Shown here piece by piece: positions 45,910-55,579 of a stretch of DNA of 64,000 nucleotides. The position numbers and the translations under genes were made by a program. The stretch lies in the NCBI RefSeq assembly GCF_964340395.1, contig NC_135561.1:18546240-18610239 (forward strand). The letters run 5' to 3'. Position 1 is the first letter of the stretch. Each line of letters starts with the position of its first letter. A model generated the notes under the pieces. The model made no database searches. It saw only the letters and a list, made by a program, of their open reading frames with translations, and was not told where the DNA came from. The stretch comes from Glandiceps talaboti (lineage: Eukaryota; Hemichordata; Enteropneusta; Spengelidae).

Positions 45910-47577
45910 TTACTTTTTCTGCATAAGTATTTCGCTGGCCTTCTTTGGAAGCTCTTTGCGATCTATCTTCCCAGACAAGGTCGATGGAAATGACTGAAAG
46001 AACAACACATACTTTGGAACGTTGTAATCTTCTAGAAAGTGACGCACGAATTCCACGATTTCATCAAAAGTTGCCTCTTGGCCATTTTCGAGGCAAATGC
46101 ATGCACAAATTTCTTCAACTAGCCGTTCATCTGGGACGGACACAACCTGTGGTAACTTTACGTTAGGATGCCTAATAAGAATTCTTTCTATCTCTGCCGG
46201 GTACACATTCCCCCCTCCTTTGATGATGATATCTTTTTTTCGACCCGTCACATGTAAACATCCATCTTCCTCCATCAGACAGAGGTCACCAGTGTGAAAC
46301 CAACCAATGTCATCGATGTCTTCTTTGGTTTTCTCTTCATCGCCTTCATATCTGAGGAAGACGTAAGGCGACCTTACACACAGTTCACCTGTGGTGTTAA
46401 GAGGTACTATATTACCTTTATCATCAACGATTTTGATTTCCTGGTGATCGACTGGATAGCCAACCTTGAAAAGATTCTGTGGGTTAAAATTGAAGGTAGT
46501 AAAGCCTGTCTCCGTTGATCCAAAGCAGTCGAAGATATTAGGTGTGATCATCTGCCTTGCCTTGTGAAGAGCCTCTTTTGTGACCACATTGCCACTTGTT
46601 AAGATAAAGTCAAGCGAGTTAAAGTCATAATCGCGAAATTGTGGTTGGGTGATGAAATCGAAAAGGGTGTGAAACATCAGAAGGGTAAGAGTGACTTGTT
46701 CTTTCTGGATTAGTTCTGCTATTATCGATACATCTGCATTTGGCTCTGGGACAATAACTGGGAATCCTGAAATTACACCCATGATACATCCTATATCACT
46801 ACTACCATGTGCAAAATGACTCGTACACATATAACGTACATCTTTAGAAACCTTCTCTTTGATGTGCCGAAAATATGTGTACATATTTTCGACAACACAC
46901 CTGTGTGACTTCACAGTAGCTTTCTGCATCCCAGTACTTCCAGAAGTGAACATCATTAATACTTCGTCATCTTGTGTGACAGTTTTCCTAATTTCCATCA
47001 CTTGCATAAAATCATTTTCAACCCCTAACTCGAAAATCTCTTCAAAACGACACATGCTTACATTCTCTTTACCAAGGTAAATAACTCTATGCAGATTAGG
47101 GAGCTTTTCTGCACCAGTATATCCTATTCCAGTTTTAGACATGTATGGTTCCATTTCTCTGAAAACCTTCAACGGGTTACCAGAACCTAAAACCAAAGTT
47201 GACACCTTCGTTTTGTTGAGAAGATACTCCATTTGCTGTGCCTTGTATCCTACTAGAAAGCGGACATTTATCATCTTGGTGTAAGCTGTTGCATATTGGG
47301 TAATGATCCATTCATATCGATTTTCAAACCAAATGCCAACTCGGTCCCCTGGTTTGAGACCCAAGTGGAATAGACCGGCCGCCAACTTGATGACGTCATA
47401 ACGGAGCTGTCCGTACGTTATCCTTTTACCTCCTAACTTAGAAGGAAACACAAACGCTTCTTTGTCCGGATGTTCCTCTGCTGTTTTATCCAAAGCATCA
47501 CATAATGTCATTCCAGAGTAAGGAACAGATGATGCGCTATGAAGATAGCTTGTTTTTGGTTTGAAATATCTTGCCAT
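45910..47577 (-). CDS. ACSF2-like acyl-CoA synthetase, copy E (open)
   Basis: 555 residues, in one exon, with the same layout as copy B: MARYFKPKTSYLHSASSVPY at the start, P-loop near 209, GSTETG near 355, HTGD near 429, hinge GRKKDIIIKGGGNVYP near 446, and SGK near 536. Two substitutions stand out. The P-loop reads TSGSTGMQK where B and D have Pro before the Lys, and the hinge reads KGGGN where B has KGERN and D has KGGRN. The frame is otherwise clean. An acceptor (CTCTGTTACAG) ends at 47594, so a 5' UTR intron is expected, but no CACGTG block was found up to 50.59 kb. Either it is lost or it lies beyond the retroelement at 50.6-63.8 kb. Reaction and substrate are inferred as for copy B. Confidence 0.9.
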   Translation of the reverse strand: MARYFKPKTSYLHSASSVPYSGMTLCDALDKTAEEHPDKEAFVFPSKLGGKRITYGQLRYDVIKLAAGLFHLGLKPGDRVGIWFENRYEWIITQYATAYTKMINVRFLVGYKAQQMEYLLNKTKVSTLVLGSGNPLKVFREMEPYMSKTGIGYTGAEKLPNLHRVIYLGKENVSMCRFEEIFELGVENDFMQVMEIRKTVTQDDEVLMMFTSGSTGMQKATVKSHRCVVENMYTYFRHIKEKVSKDVRYMCTSHFAHGSSDIGCIMGVISGFPVIVPEPNADVSIIAELIQKEQVTLTLLMFHTLFDFITQPQFRDYDFNSLDFILTSGNVVTKEALHKARQMITPNIFDCFGSTETGFTTFNFNPQNLFKVGYPVDHQEIKIVDDKGNIVPLNTTGELCVRSPYVFLRYEGDEEKTKEDIDDIGWFHTGDLCLMEEDGCLHVTGRKKDIIIKGGGNVYPAEIERILIRHPNVKLPQVVSVPDERLVEEICACICLENGQEATFDEIVEFVRHFLEDYNVPKYVLFFQSFPSTLSGKIDRKELPKKASEILMQKK

Positions 47578-47594
47578 GATGTGATGTTACCACC

Positions 47595-47829
47595 TGTAAC
47601 AGAGGATGAATACAATGTCTTGTTAAAGAAATAATGTCACTAGTCAATTATTTAGTACCATTTATAATTATGTATGTAATTGCAACGATTGTTGTTATTA
47701 GGTTATAATTTAACTTTAGTGAGAGAGGGTACTTAGGCTAGGCTAGGTAAAGTTAAAATAAATTATAGGTGTTCATTACATATGACAACAACTTCCCATG
47801 TTTGTTGTTATGGCACATTACTCAGGAAC

Positions 47830-47922
<93 letters not shown>

Positions 47923-50592
47923 ATATCTATATATCTATCTATAGGGGTCAGCGAAAATGCTATTATAAAGACAATTGAGAATACAATGTGGCCGAATACT
48001 GTATTAGGCGGTCACAATTTCTAAAATATTTCTTATAACTTTTTCATGGAAACTATAGGTCGATCGGTCGATAACAAAAATAAATAAAAAAACCCCATTT
48101 TCTTCTTGTTTCTCTGCCTATCAATTTTTCTTCTGTAACCTCTTTTTATTGGATTCATGGTAGCAAACCCTTTCCCTGCTTCTCTACACAATTGACATCT
48201 CCTTAGCCCCCTACTTGAATAACTTCCGTCATGAAAGAAATGCTCAATCTTCTTCGTCAACAAGTGTTGTCGTCGCCACTATGACTGTAGATTGACATAG
48301 ACAGTCCAGACACTTGTTTATTAAGAGCGGACGAAAATAAAAATATATATTTTTCATGTTGACGTCAAAGCTGAAAATTTAGGTCGGTCGGGTGATGAGA
48401 AACAGAAATAAATAGGGTCACCCTTAAGTGTATGGCAGGAGTTTTTATAATTTTTGGGTTTCTGGGTAATTCGTCTCAAGGCATATCTATCATGGACTGT
48501 AAATTTGACATCTCTGCTTGCTTATAAAGATAGATGTCCCACAGACTATGGCGTAGCCTATCTGTAGACTAGAAAATGTATGTAATTATGGTGTATGGTG
48601 GAATGCCATTCGAGACCAGTTCTGAATGGGAGACCGGGTAGATGTGTGAACGGAGCGAACATTCAAAAAATCGGAAATGTTGGTTAGGATAGCAGAATAG
48701 TAGTGTCAGTAGTTCTTTTGGTCTACAGGTAGGCTAACTATGACCAGGTCGGAAGACAAACTGTCTACGACTGATTAAGTGTTTTGAAGCAGGTAATTCT
48801 AGAGTTCTTTGTGCACAGCACGCTCCCTAACCTCTGTCATAAGATGCAATACTGTGACTGTTAAAGGTGATAGGTGTCTGGAGGTTTGACGGTGTCTTTG
48901 AACCTGAGGTATAGCTTGTGCTGAGGTTGTGTGAATTTGATGATTATGAAGTAGTCATGTTTTACGTAGATACTTTGGCTACACAACCTACGACAGCGAG
49001 AAAACACATTGTATATGCTTGCATCTCTGGGTACCCCAGTTTCACGGCCATTCAAATCATGGGATGGCATTCTCAAGTGACAGCGTGCAGGCCTAAAACT
49101 GGTACACACTACATGAGAATGACATGAATCGAACAAAAATAATTATTAAAGTATGCTAACCATTCTATTACTCTATATATAGTTAAGCACAACACATTGC
49201 TTTGAGAGTTCTTCAAGGTCAATTCTATATAATGTTACTTCTACAAATGAGATTATACTTTGACTATCACGCAAGTAGCAACGGACAAATGAGATTAGAT
49301 AAAAAAAGAAGAAAATCCAACCACGCTAAATTCAATTGTTTATACCTGCAACGATCTTCACTGATCAATTTGTGTAATTTTAGCCCATTTGCATGAACAT
49401 CTCATAGATGTCACTATGTTCCCGTCTAGACAGAAAGCTTGATTTTAAGTTAACATTTTAGGATAAGGATAGTTTATTTTTGAAACAGCCCTTTCATAAA
49501 TTTGCCTATTTGCAAATATAAAAGCTAATACTCACTTCGTCCGTTTTGGTCAGTTGTAGTCTGAAGACAATAACTCACAATTACAGCAAGTGTTGTGTAT
49601 AATGTATAGCGTTGCGGTTTTGAAATGTTATTCTGGGTGAAAAATGTGACACAAATTAAACGATCGACATGGGGAGGAGGGAGTCCTCCACGACACTGCA
49701 AAGGCTGAATAAATAGTTACACTTAATTTCATACAGTGGGGTTGGGGTTACTTGAAGTTTTGTTTTGAGTGCCTGGGGAATTTTGAAGAAAGGGTAGCAA
49801 CAAAAAATTTCTCTCCAGTATGTGTATGGGCATACACCCAGATTGCCACCGAGTATGGTAATTCAATACCACATAGATAAGACCATGGTTTCTCACGTTC
49901 CTGCAAGCCGAGTGTGTTGTACAGCCGGTGTGAGATCGATTTCATCTCACACTCTGTATCAATTGCAATACGCGAGTTAAATTTTGTTTTATTAACCTAT
50001 TGCTGATTGGCTTATTACTTTCCGTAATCAGCAGGCGTACGTATTGATCTACGAATAAAATAACGTGTAATGTAGAACTGGAACTATGTACATTCCAGCA
50101 TACAATAACAACGTGAACGAGCTAATAATGTTGACATTTATGCTGCACCGAAGATGATAAATATTGGCGACACATTTATAGCATGCATGATGTAGACTTG
50201 GTGTTTCACTCATGGAACATTACGTTTTTGAATCAAAGATAGACACATGGAGTGACAAACCAAGCCTACATCATTCTAGCTATAGGAGGATTCTCTTGTT
50301 TTTGTTATTATCGGAGAATTTAGACCCCTCGGAACGTCTCGATTGTTCACCCTCAGAGACGACGCTTCAGGTGAAAACTAACTCGCGTTCAAACCAGCTC
50401 GCAATAGACTTCGTAGTGATCGAGCCACCCGTTACGTAGGTTTTACTACTTCCAGTGACTACATGTAGTGCAACCGGTGAAATGCCAACAACTACACGTC
50501 ATCAGAGCCGCTTTGCTGCTTCTCCCCCCCATGTACTCGAAAATGGAATGTAAACTTGATATTGTAAGTGCATGTACATGTAATAGTAATTG
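47595..50592. other. upstream of copy E, no gene seen
   Basis: The stretch holds the CTAT microsatellite and ordinary AT-rich sequence. Open frames at 48861-49136, 49748-49945 and 50212-50439 have no recognisable motif. It could be part of a long 5' UTR intron of copy E. Confidence 0.5.
47828..47942. repeat. (CTAT)n microsatellite
   Basis: About 26 CTAT units, with ATAT variants at the right end. Confidence 0.97.
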
Positions 50593-50680
50593 ATCCCCCA
50601 ATTAAACGAGACTTACCTGGAAGTTGAAGTTTGATAGGGATTCTATGTAGTAGTCATCACAGCACGTAGGGATCACATGA
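50593..50680 (-). repeat. DIRS right inverted terminal repeat
   Basis: The outer end ATCCCCCAATTAAACGAGAC is followed by a segment related to the left terminal repeat. The first 54 bases are an exact inverted match to 50841-50894, and the match continues with gaps to 50680. Confidence 0.88.
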
Positions 50681-50810
50681 GATTGTACTGCGCATGTGTA
50701 GCCTCAGTCTTGAAAGGTCGATTGTGCACATCCAGATCAAATGTAACCACGCATTCACGTACATTACATTTAAAGTAGATTACACCCTCCAAAGGGTGGG
50801 TTAGGGCGGG

Positions 50811-50923
50811 CATGTGATCCCTATGTGCGGTGATGACTATATAGAATCCCTATCAAACTTCAACTTCCAGGTAAGTCTCGTTTAATTGGGGGATTCTATT
50901 ACGTCATCGCACTTGGAATCACA
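50811..50923 (-). repeat. DIRS internal complementary region (ICR)
   Basis: Two blocks abut at 50893/50894. 50811-50894 complements the right end (50593-50680). 50893-50923 complements the left end (63789-63819) over 31 identical bases. In DIRS elements this junction is thought to template joining of the two ends into a circle before integration. Confidence 0.87.
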
Positions 50924-51004
50924 CGAGACTCTAAAGCAAGATGTGCACAAGAGACATGTTAACATTTATATTTCACACATTACTTCAAATCATTATACAT
51001 CACA

Positions 51005-51960
51005 TTAATTGGATGAGGTAAGCACGCCCTCTGCAAATTGACTGTCTCTTACAATTGTTTTATCATAATACCTGGCAAAAGTAGTATGAGATGACCAGCC
51101 TGCTGTAGATAATATCTGGTCTATCGGAACTGAGTTATTTTTTGCACTAGAAGTTGCTGCAGCCCTCACACTGTGAGGCTTGAAAATATTTGTATCGACT
51201 CCTGCCCTGGTCATTACTTCTCGAATCCATCGACTTATTGTACTTCTTGTAACTGGCAAATAAGGTTTAACAAAACTAATAAAAAGCTGTGTATGTTCTC
51301 CTCTAATCTGCCCAGTATATTTCAAATATTCTTGAAGTGTTATACAAACACAAAGTTTTTTTATCAGGGCGGTAAGCTTTCAGCTTTATATCAGGATTAG
51401 AGAATCCTGGTCTACTTTGCTTAATTAGACCAGCTGTAACAAAAGTATAGCAAGCTTTGCCTTCTGACATGTGTTTCAAGTCCAACATGTGCAATGATTG
51501 TTCTCTTGCAGCTGTTACTAATGCAATTAGCATACATAATTGTAATGTGAGCATCTTTAAGGTAAGTGTCTTTACCGGCCAAACAGTTTTCAAAAAGTTC
51601 AGAACTATGGATACATCCCATATATTCTGATATCTTGGCATAGTTGGTCTCATATTAAAGACACCCTTCATAAATCTGATAATTAAGGGATGAGCCCCTA
51701 CAGTCACAGTTGTACTACTTGTACATAGAGCTGATAAAGCCGATCTCGCTGTATTTAGGGCACTGTAACCCAGTCCTGAGTTATAAAGTTCAGTCAAAAA
51801 GTCCAATACTTCAGTTATAGCTGGTTGAAATGGATTTGTTTGGACTTGACGACAAAACTGTATCCACTTCCTGGTGTAGGTACTGTACTGCTTTTTTGTA
51901 CCCATTCTCCATGATGCCATGATGATATTGGTTACTGCTGCAGAAATGTTCTGCTTTTTG
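51005..51960 (-). pseudogene. DIRS tyrosine recombinase, one frameshift
   Basis: Reading opens upstream of the Met at 51920, with KKQNISAAVTNIIMASWR, a typical start of metazoan DIRS/Ngaro recombinases. GTKKQYSTYTRKWIQFCRQV and SALNTARSALSAL (core-binding domain) follow, then RPTMPRYQNIWDVSIVLNFL. Catalytic residues can be placed: Arg in VTAAREQSLHMLDL, His-x-x-Arg in KPHSVRAAATSS and Tyr in TTFARYYDKTI. Near 51350 the frame shifts by one base, after PDKKTLC, and the C-terminal catalytic half continues in a second frame from about 51325 to the stop at 51005. The protein would mediate integration of a circular cDNA. As written it is split and probably inactive. Confidence 0.85.
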
Positions 51961-52389
51961 AGCGATCTCCTGATACTCGACAGGCATCAGCGTCATTTTC
52001 CTCCTCGGAGGATGAAGTTTTGTCGTGTTTGGTATCCGAAACACAGACACTGCCATGTCTGTAGCACAACTGAACCTTTCCAGTTCAGTTGTGTGAAAAA
52101 TAGTCCCCATTGAAGCTATGATCACTTTTATATAATTTTCATTTGTCAATGAGCACAAGCAAAAAGTCTAACTTTTACAAATAGAGTAAACAATGTACAA
52201 TTTGCATTTTATAAATTAATGTTATAAAGAAAAATATCGGTTTTGTTTGAGATAGTGGTCAAATATGAAAACAATATCACCATACATGTGCATTCCTACT
52301 AGTCAGTATACATTGTAACTGTATATGCACATACAATGGCCATGTACACTCCACACTCCAGTATGGTCTACAATATTTTATTTTATTTT

Positions 52390-53016
52390 TCTTCAGAATA
52401 GGCTTGAACCTAGCAATGAGTTTTTTCATTGATACTCTCCATGTACATTCACATTGGATGGGACATGTTTACCATATCAAATCTAAAATTGAATGCTACT
52501 TTTCTGAGAAAAGTAACACAAGACTTCCCTCCATTAGATACCACGAAATATGTGGCCCTCACATGGTGATTCAGACAAAAGTGGTTTGTGACCTATGGGT
52601 TTTTAGGCATAGGGTGTTTAGTATTTCTTAGATTATCTTCCTTGTCTACAATTCAACCATCTATAGTTCTCAGCTATGCTAACACTGCCTTCTATTATTT
52701 GCTGCCTACCTATCTTAAATTAACACAATCTAAATCGTCCTGGAAAAATATGCAGAAAATTAGTTGATAATGAAACCTATGAACTATCTGATAACTCTAT
52801 ATCGTATAAAGACACGGTGTTTAAGACTGACACAAAAAATATTAAAGATTCAACACATCCACTACATACAGAATATGAATATCTCCCAAGTGGCCGTTGC
52901 CTCAGAGTACCACAGGCATGTACAAACAGGTTTAAGTTCAGTTTCGTGCCAAGTTCAATTCAAATCATTAACCTGTCAGTGCAAGGGAAATTTCATGACG
53001 AATGACGAATAAAGTA

Positions 53017-53057
<41 letters not shown>

Positions 53058-53068
53058 CATTATTATTA
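52390..53068 (+). mobile_element. LINE 3' end with (ATT)n tail, inside the DIRS element
   Basis: Near 52850-53005 the plus strand reads STHPLHTEYEYLPSGRCLRV and RFKFSFVPSSIQIINLS. This is the conserved LINE RT tail (HPL--SGR-LR-P---T-RFK-SFVPSAI-LLN). It is followed by a stop, AATAAAG at 53009 and about 16 ATT units to 53068. Its left limit is uncertain; 52390 is a guess from a change in composition. It is opposite in orientation to the host element. Confidence 0.7.
53018..53068. repeat. (ATT)n tail
   Basis: About 16 ATT units after AATAAAG, forming the tail of the LINE. Confidence 0.95.
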
Positions 53069-53168
53069 CAAGTTAAGGGGTTTTAATAGTACATAATAAT
53101 AAAAATGTCTGCACAATTTTTTTTTTTTTAGAGGAATGGTGCTTTCAATAAAATGTATCCGTGTGAGC

Positions 53169-53942
53169 TTATAGAATAGGTACCGAGGTGTCCAGCCCAC
53201 AGTGCTCCAGCCATTTGTCCTTAAAGGTGACCCTCCAAATCCCACTTGATAAGTCCTTCGGTGGGGAGTTGACATGCTCCTCCCCCTGTGGGCTGTCTAC
53301 ATGCATAGATGCCCACGGCTGTCGGACTGTCTCTTTGGGGTCTTCGGGTTGAACACAGACCATCAGAATCCCTTCGGAGGACCTTCTGACAAGGGGCATA
53401 TTGCTATGCCCCCTTGCGGGGTGTCTATGTTCGTAGACCACCGCTGCCATCGGGCCACCTCTTGTTCAGCCTATGGTCCTTTGAGGCAAACAGACCAAAC
53501 CACTTACTTTCCCTGCTGGAACCTGGATCTTTTTTTGGGGGATCCTTTGGCCACCGCATGGCTGACCTGTCAGGGTGGATGAGGTTAGCGTCGATCCAAG
53601 AACGACTGATGGCCAGGAAGTTGTTGGCATCTGTCCTCATGTCCCTCATCCACTTGTTCCTTTTCTGCTGGCGGGCAAGTTGAAACTGGCCCACCAGTAA
53701 TTTCTTTGTCATGTCAGACCTGCTGACAGCCAGGTCTGGATTCCCCAGGAGGTTCCGCAGGTCGGCTTGCATCATGACCTCACCTTTTCGGGTTGCTTCC
53801 CATATCAATTCTTCATTGTGTCGTCAAACATGACTGGCCCGCTCCCTCCTTTTTTTTCTCGTTGCAATTTTTGGAGGTCGCTAGTACTGCTACCAGTGAG
53901 CCATTCACGCTTGGCGGATGGGGAAGAGTCTGATGAAGCCAT
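53169..53942 (-). pseudogene. accessory ORF downstream of the Gypsy integrase
   Basis: It starts at Met 53942 (MASSDSSPSAKREWLTGSST) just after a strong acceptor, TTCTCTTTTTCAG, ending at 53956. The frame is open 45 codons to 53805, then resumes after a small indel as ELIWEATRKGEVMMQADLRN and KLLVGQFQLARQQKRNKW to about 53425. A third stretch (53450-53169) may be its tail. It is charged and helical-looking, has no membrane segment and matches no family known to me. DNA of the last third contains two diverged ~130-bp tandem units with CCCCCTTGCGGGG-like words. It is not an envelope-type protein. Confidence 0.5.
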
Positions 53943-53989
53943 ATTTGTAAGTGGTCTGAAAAAGAGAAGGTGGAAAAGTGCAGCAACAT

Positions 53990-54175
53990 TTAGTGACAGG
54001 TTGGACAGGCATACTTGTCGAGTTTACGGGCTGCTTGTGCTGTTATTTTTACACAGCGCCCATGGTACCATTCGTAACAAGTATCACATTGCACCATGAA
54101 GGAGCCATCATATGGCTTCCTGCATAAACAATACACAGCACCTTGGTTTGGGTTGGAGATCTTACCTGTTTTTGC
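53990..54175 (-). CDS. PHD finger, 3' of the Gypsy integrase
   Basis: Sixty-one open codons end in TAA at 53990. They contain a full C4HC3 zinc-binding pattern: CLC, then CDTC 14 residues later, then WYHGRC, then CPTC (core 53996-54130). The words VYCLCRKPYDGSFMVQCDTC and YEWYHGRC are typical of PHD fingers that read histone H3 tails. The frame differs from integrase, whose stop at 54193 lies 17 nt upstream. Just before the finger is CAG|GTAAGA at 54166/54165, a consensus donor. By analogy with Gypsy chromodomains it could steer integration to marked chromatin, but this is inference. No Met starts the frame, so its expression route is unclear. Confidence 0.85.
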   Translation of the reverse strand, partial: AKTGKISNPNQGAVYCLCRKPYDGSFMVQCDTCYEWYHGRCVKITAQAARKLDKYACPTCH

Positions 54176-54192
54176 TTAGGTATCCCTGAATT

Positions 54193-55047
54193 TTATAACC
54201 CAAGGGGCGAGATCCGGCTATTGCATATTTTCAACCTATCATGGTTAGCGGTCATTATTTCCCTTCCTAACTTTATCTTATAAAGAAAGGGGGTGATCTT
54301 ATTTGTTATGACCCCAGGGCCCTTCCATGGATTGGAAAGTTTCCTGCACTTACCTTTATCCGTTGCTGTTTGAAGTAGATATACACAGTCACCTATCTTG
54401 TACATGTGTACATTTATCCTTAGATCGTAGTCTCTTTTCATTTTTTCCTGAGTCGTTTTCAGGGTTTTCCTAGCAAATTCGTGAGCAAGCTGAGTGGCGT
54501 TTTCAAGGCTCTGTACATAGTCTTCAGGGTTTGCTTTTGGTTGGGCCTTAAGGCCATAAATGAGGTCTGAAGGCTGATTGACTTCCCTCCCTAGCATGAG
54601 TTTGTTAGGGGTGAACCCAGTGTTGCGGTTCACAGAAGACCTCAGTGCACCAGCTATTTGTGATATGTACCAGTCCCAGTTCTTCTGGGTTTTGTCCACA
54701 AAGCACCATACTGCATCCATTAAGGTACGATTGAAATGTTCAACCTGACCATTGGTGGACAGTCTATAAGGGGTCATCCTGGCTTGGTGGATTTGTAACA
54801 ATTCACAGATTGCTGTGAACAGCTTGCTTTCAAAGTTGGGTCCCTGGTCAGTAAGGATCTCAAAGGAGTATCCAAACCAAGAGAAGAAGGGGTCCACTGC
54901 AGCACAGGCGGTCACTTCTGCTGTCTGAGAGGGGAGTGGAATACACTCTACCCATTTAGATAACTGGTCCACCATTACTAAGATGTGTTGATTACCTTGG
55001 TCCGTCACGGGGAGGGGGCCAAGGAAGTCAAGGTGAACTCTTTCCAT
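54193..55047 (-). CDS. Gypsy integrase catalytic core and C-terminal domain
   Basis: 284 codons. The DDE triad is in place: Asp in MERVHLDFLGPLPVTDQG, Asp in EILTDQGPNFESKLF and Glu in TNGQVEHFNRTLMDAVW. The C-terminal part (GDCVYLLQTATDKGKCRKLS, then WKGPGVI) is the GPY/F-type module. It overlaps the zinc-finger ORF (55005-55499) by a frameshift near 55030. The stop is at 54193. Confidence 0.9.
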   Translation of the reverse strand: MERVHLDFLGPLPVTDQGNQHILVMVDQLSKWVECIPLPSQTAEVTACAAVDPFFSWFGYSFEILTDQGPNFESKLFTAICELLQIHQARMTPYRLSTNGQVEHFNRTLMDAVWCFVDKTQKNWDWYISQIAGALRSSVNRNTGFTPNKLMLGREVNQPSDLIYGLKAQPKANPEDYVQSLENATQLAHEFARKTLKTTQEKMKRDYDLRINVHMYKIGDCVYLLQTATDKGKCRKLSNPWKGPGVITNKITPFLYKIKLGREIMTANHDRLKICNSRISPLGL

Positions 55048-55499
55048 TGGGGCGCCTGCATGAATTTTGTAAGTGGGTACTTGTGATGTCGGTTGGGCTT
55101 CTTACTTAGATTGCATGCAGTGCATGATGACACAAATCTCTCGACATCCTGTGTCATACCATACCAAAAGTACTTCTCCTGTACTTTGGCCTTGGTCCGG
55201 ACTATTCCCTGATGTCCCGATGCCAGAATATCATGTGATAGTTGCAGGACTTCTGTCTGCAAGGATTTAGGGATTACCAAATTCCTGGGCATGTCTTTCT
55301 CTATTTGGTGCCAGAGTATCCCTCCCTCAAGGAAGAACTCGAAGGTATCATGGTTCACCCAGTAGAATTTGGCAGTGGGAGCCCCAATGAATAGTTCTGC
55401 ACTACTCAGTTCAGTTTTATCGTGGAGCCAGGAGATCAGTGACTGCAAGTCCTGGTCCTTGGCTTGAGCTTGACAGAGGTTTTTGTTGGTGTAGCCCAA
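55005..55499 (-). CDS. Gypsy integrase N-terminal zinc finger region
   Basis: This ORF contains the HHCC finger: LSHDILASGHQGIVRTKAKV then YFWYGMTQDVERFVSSCTAC. About 90 residues of RNase H-integrase linker come first. A frameshift near 55030 separates it from the catalytic core. Confidence 0.88.
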   Translation of the reverse strand: MGYTNKNLCQAQAKDQDLQSLISWLHDKTELSSAELFIGAPTAKFYWVNHDTFEFFLEGGILWHQIEKDMPRNLVIPKSLQTEVLQLSHDILASGHQGIVRTKAKVQEKYFWYGMTQDVERFVSSCTACNLSKKPNRHHKYPLTKFMQAPQWKEFTLTSLAPSP

Positions 55500-55579
55500 G
55501 AAGGAAATGCATTCATTTGCTCGGTGAAATCACGTCACCACTGCAACTTTGGCTGGGCCTTTTAAATCCAATTCCTCAG

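Noticed and set aside
50593-50894. Stand-alone 302-bp MITE with long inverted ends
   Set aside because: It looks like one, but the exact fusion to the copy of the far end (63789-63819) and the neighbouring recombinase are better explained as a DIRS right end plus ICR.
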